A stretch of 45,378 nt of DNA from positions 1 to 45,378 of the forward strand of contig CAKKSC010000043.1 in NCBI GenBank assembly GCA_919902985.1, in the 5' to 3' direction. Source of the stretch: Desulfuromonadales bacterium (GTDB taxonomy: Bacteria; Desulfobacterota; JAENJC01). Below are positions 44,894 through 45,378 of this stretch, piece after piece. The position numbers were made by a program, and so were the translations under genes. Every line of letters begins with the position of its first letter. Position 1 is the stretch's first letter. Below the pieces are notes generated by a model. The model was not told the origin of the DNA, did not search any database, and saw only the letters and a program-made list of their open reading frames with translations.

Positions 44894-45378
44894 TTAGTGC
44901 CTGAACTTCTTGTGGCACGAGTTGCAGTTGGTAATCAACTCAGCCAGGGCTGTCAAGGCCTTATCCCTGTTTCCTGCCTTTGCCGCATCAGCCAGTTCGT
45001 CAGCCTTCTGGTGGACTGCCTTTCCAAATGAAGTGAAATCAGCCTCTCCAGTCATCTTCTCAACCATGGAACAGCGTTTTTCCTCTTCCGGGTTCCAGCC
45101 GAGCCTGCTCTTTGCAACCTCTGCTGCCTTATTCAGGTCGTTGACTGCCAGGGCAGTAGTAATCTCTGCTACCGTGTCCATGTGCTGACGCATCATCCCC
45201 TTCTGCATGACCTTCATGGGGGCAGGGATCTTCAGCTCCGTCCTGCTGTCCGGCTTTGGGCCACCCTGCTTCTTCATCATCTCCACCATCTCAGGGGGCA
45301 TCTGCTGACCTTCCATCATCTTTCCATGCTCATGCCCCTTTTCCTCGGCAAATACAATCCCTGCCGACAATAATGTAA
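44894..45378 (-). CDS. Cytochrome c'-like protein, 5' end outside window
   Basis: At least 161 residues; the frame stays open to the window edge (…TLLSAG before IVFAEEKG), so the real start is beyond 45378 and the TTG at 45370 is not it. The visible start is the end of a signal peptide (cleavage near VFAEE). A Met/His-rich segment follows (HEHGKMMEGQQMPPEMVEMM), then a helical bundle (DTVAEITTALAVNDLNKAAE, AVHQKADELADAAKAGN) ending in the haem site CNSCHKKFRH four residues from the stop: the layout of class II cytochrome c'. It could bind small ligands or pass electrons; the Met/His part could bind copper. It is the only clear gene on the minus strand. Confidence 0.9.
   Translation of the reverse strand, partial: TLLSAGIVFAEEKGHEHGKMMEGQQMPPEMVEMMKKQGGPKPDSRTELKIPAPMKVMQKGMMRQHMDTVAEITTALAVNDLNKAAEVAKSRLGWNPEEEKRCSMVEKMTGEADFTSFGKAVHQKADELADAAKAGNRDKALTALAELITNCNSCHKKFRH

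Overview
The window reads as chromosome of a Gram-negative, cytochrome-rich, probably anaerobic or microaerobic bacterium of roughly 50% GC. The gene content would suit a Nitrospirota-like or deltaproteobacterial (Desulfobacterota-like) lineage: multihaem c-type cytochromes, a complete envelope-spanning type II secretion system, many lipoproteins and outer-membrane beta-barrels, CcdA/TlpA thiol chemistry. The lineage is an inference; no rRNA or tRNA gene was seen. Nearly every gene is on the + strand; the only clear minus-strand gene is the partial cytochrome at the right edge.

Layout. 1-2689: 3' part of an octahaem (or larger) cytochrome plus a periplasmic YVTN beta-propeller. 2915-7856: a large lipoprotein, a TlpA-like thioredoxin and an M6 metalloprotease. 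7940-14088: CHASE2 adenylate cyclase, a broken four-helix-bundle gene, an SH3-domain protein, an M48 protease, a FadL-like beta-barrel and a response regulator with an AraC-type output. 14374-16173: large lipoprotein. 16275-19220: an accessory patch of decayed and intact toxin-antitoxin genes and a broken REP-associated transposase, cut into modules by GTAG-type REP hairpins. 19286-24097: beta-propeller, beta-barrel and another large lipoprotein. 24471-35280: type II secretion operon gspC-D-E-F-G-H-I-J-L-M-K-N. 35344-41042: Cys-rich protein, TlpA, DUF4266 lipoprotein, DUF3570 barrel, two small-haem-number cytochromes and an FG-GAP lipoprotein. 41142-45378: YHS protein, a small exported protein, beta-barrel, periplasmic metal-binding (HMA) protein, CcdA, a second Cys-rich protein and a cytochrome c'-like protein.

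How it may work together (inference): the type II system exports folded proteins such as the M6 protease and lipoproteins; the cytochromes, propellers and barrels suggest electron transfer across the envelope; CcdA with TlpA-type thioredoxins would keep haem-site and metal-site cysteines reduced; YHS, HMA and the Cys-rich proteins point to metal handling.

The striking feature is not one gene but the repeat landscape. (1) Degenerate tandem heptanucleotide tracts of several families (TTTTGCA, TTCACGG, CATTGCT, GTTATGG, GAGTTTC, AGTCAGA, CTTGCAT and others) sit at gene starts and encode the hydrophobic cores of at least seven signal peptides and the leader peptides of several pseudopilins; others lie in frame inside domains. 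(2) A two-part REP family with a 5' GTAG foot occurs with its probable RAYT transposase. (3) At least five other small dispersed palindromes or MITE-like elements are present, several of them in frame inside genes.
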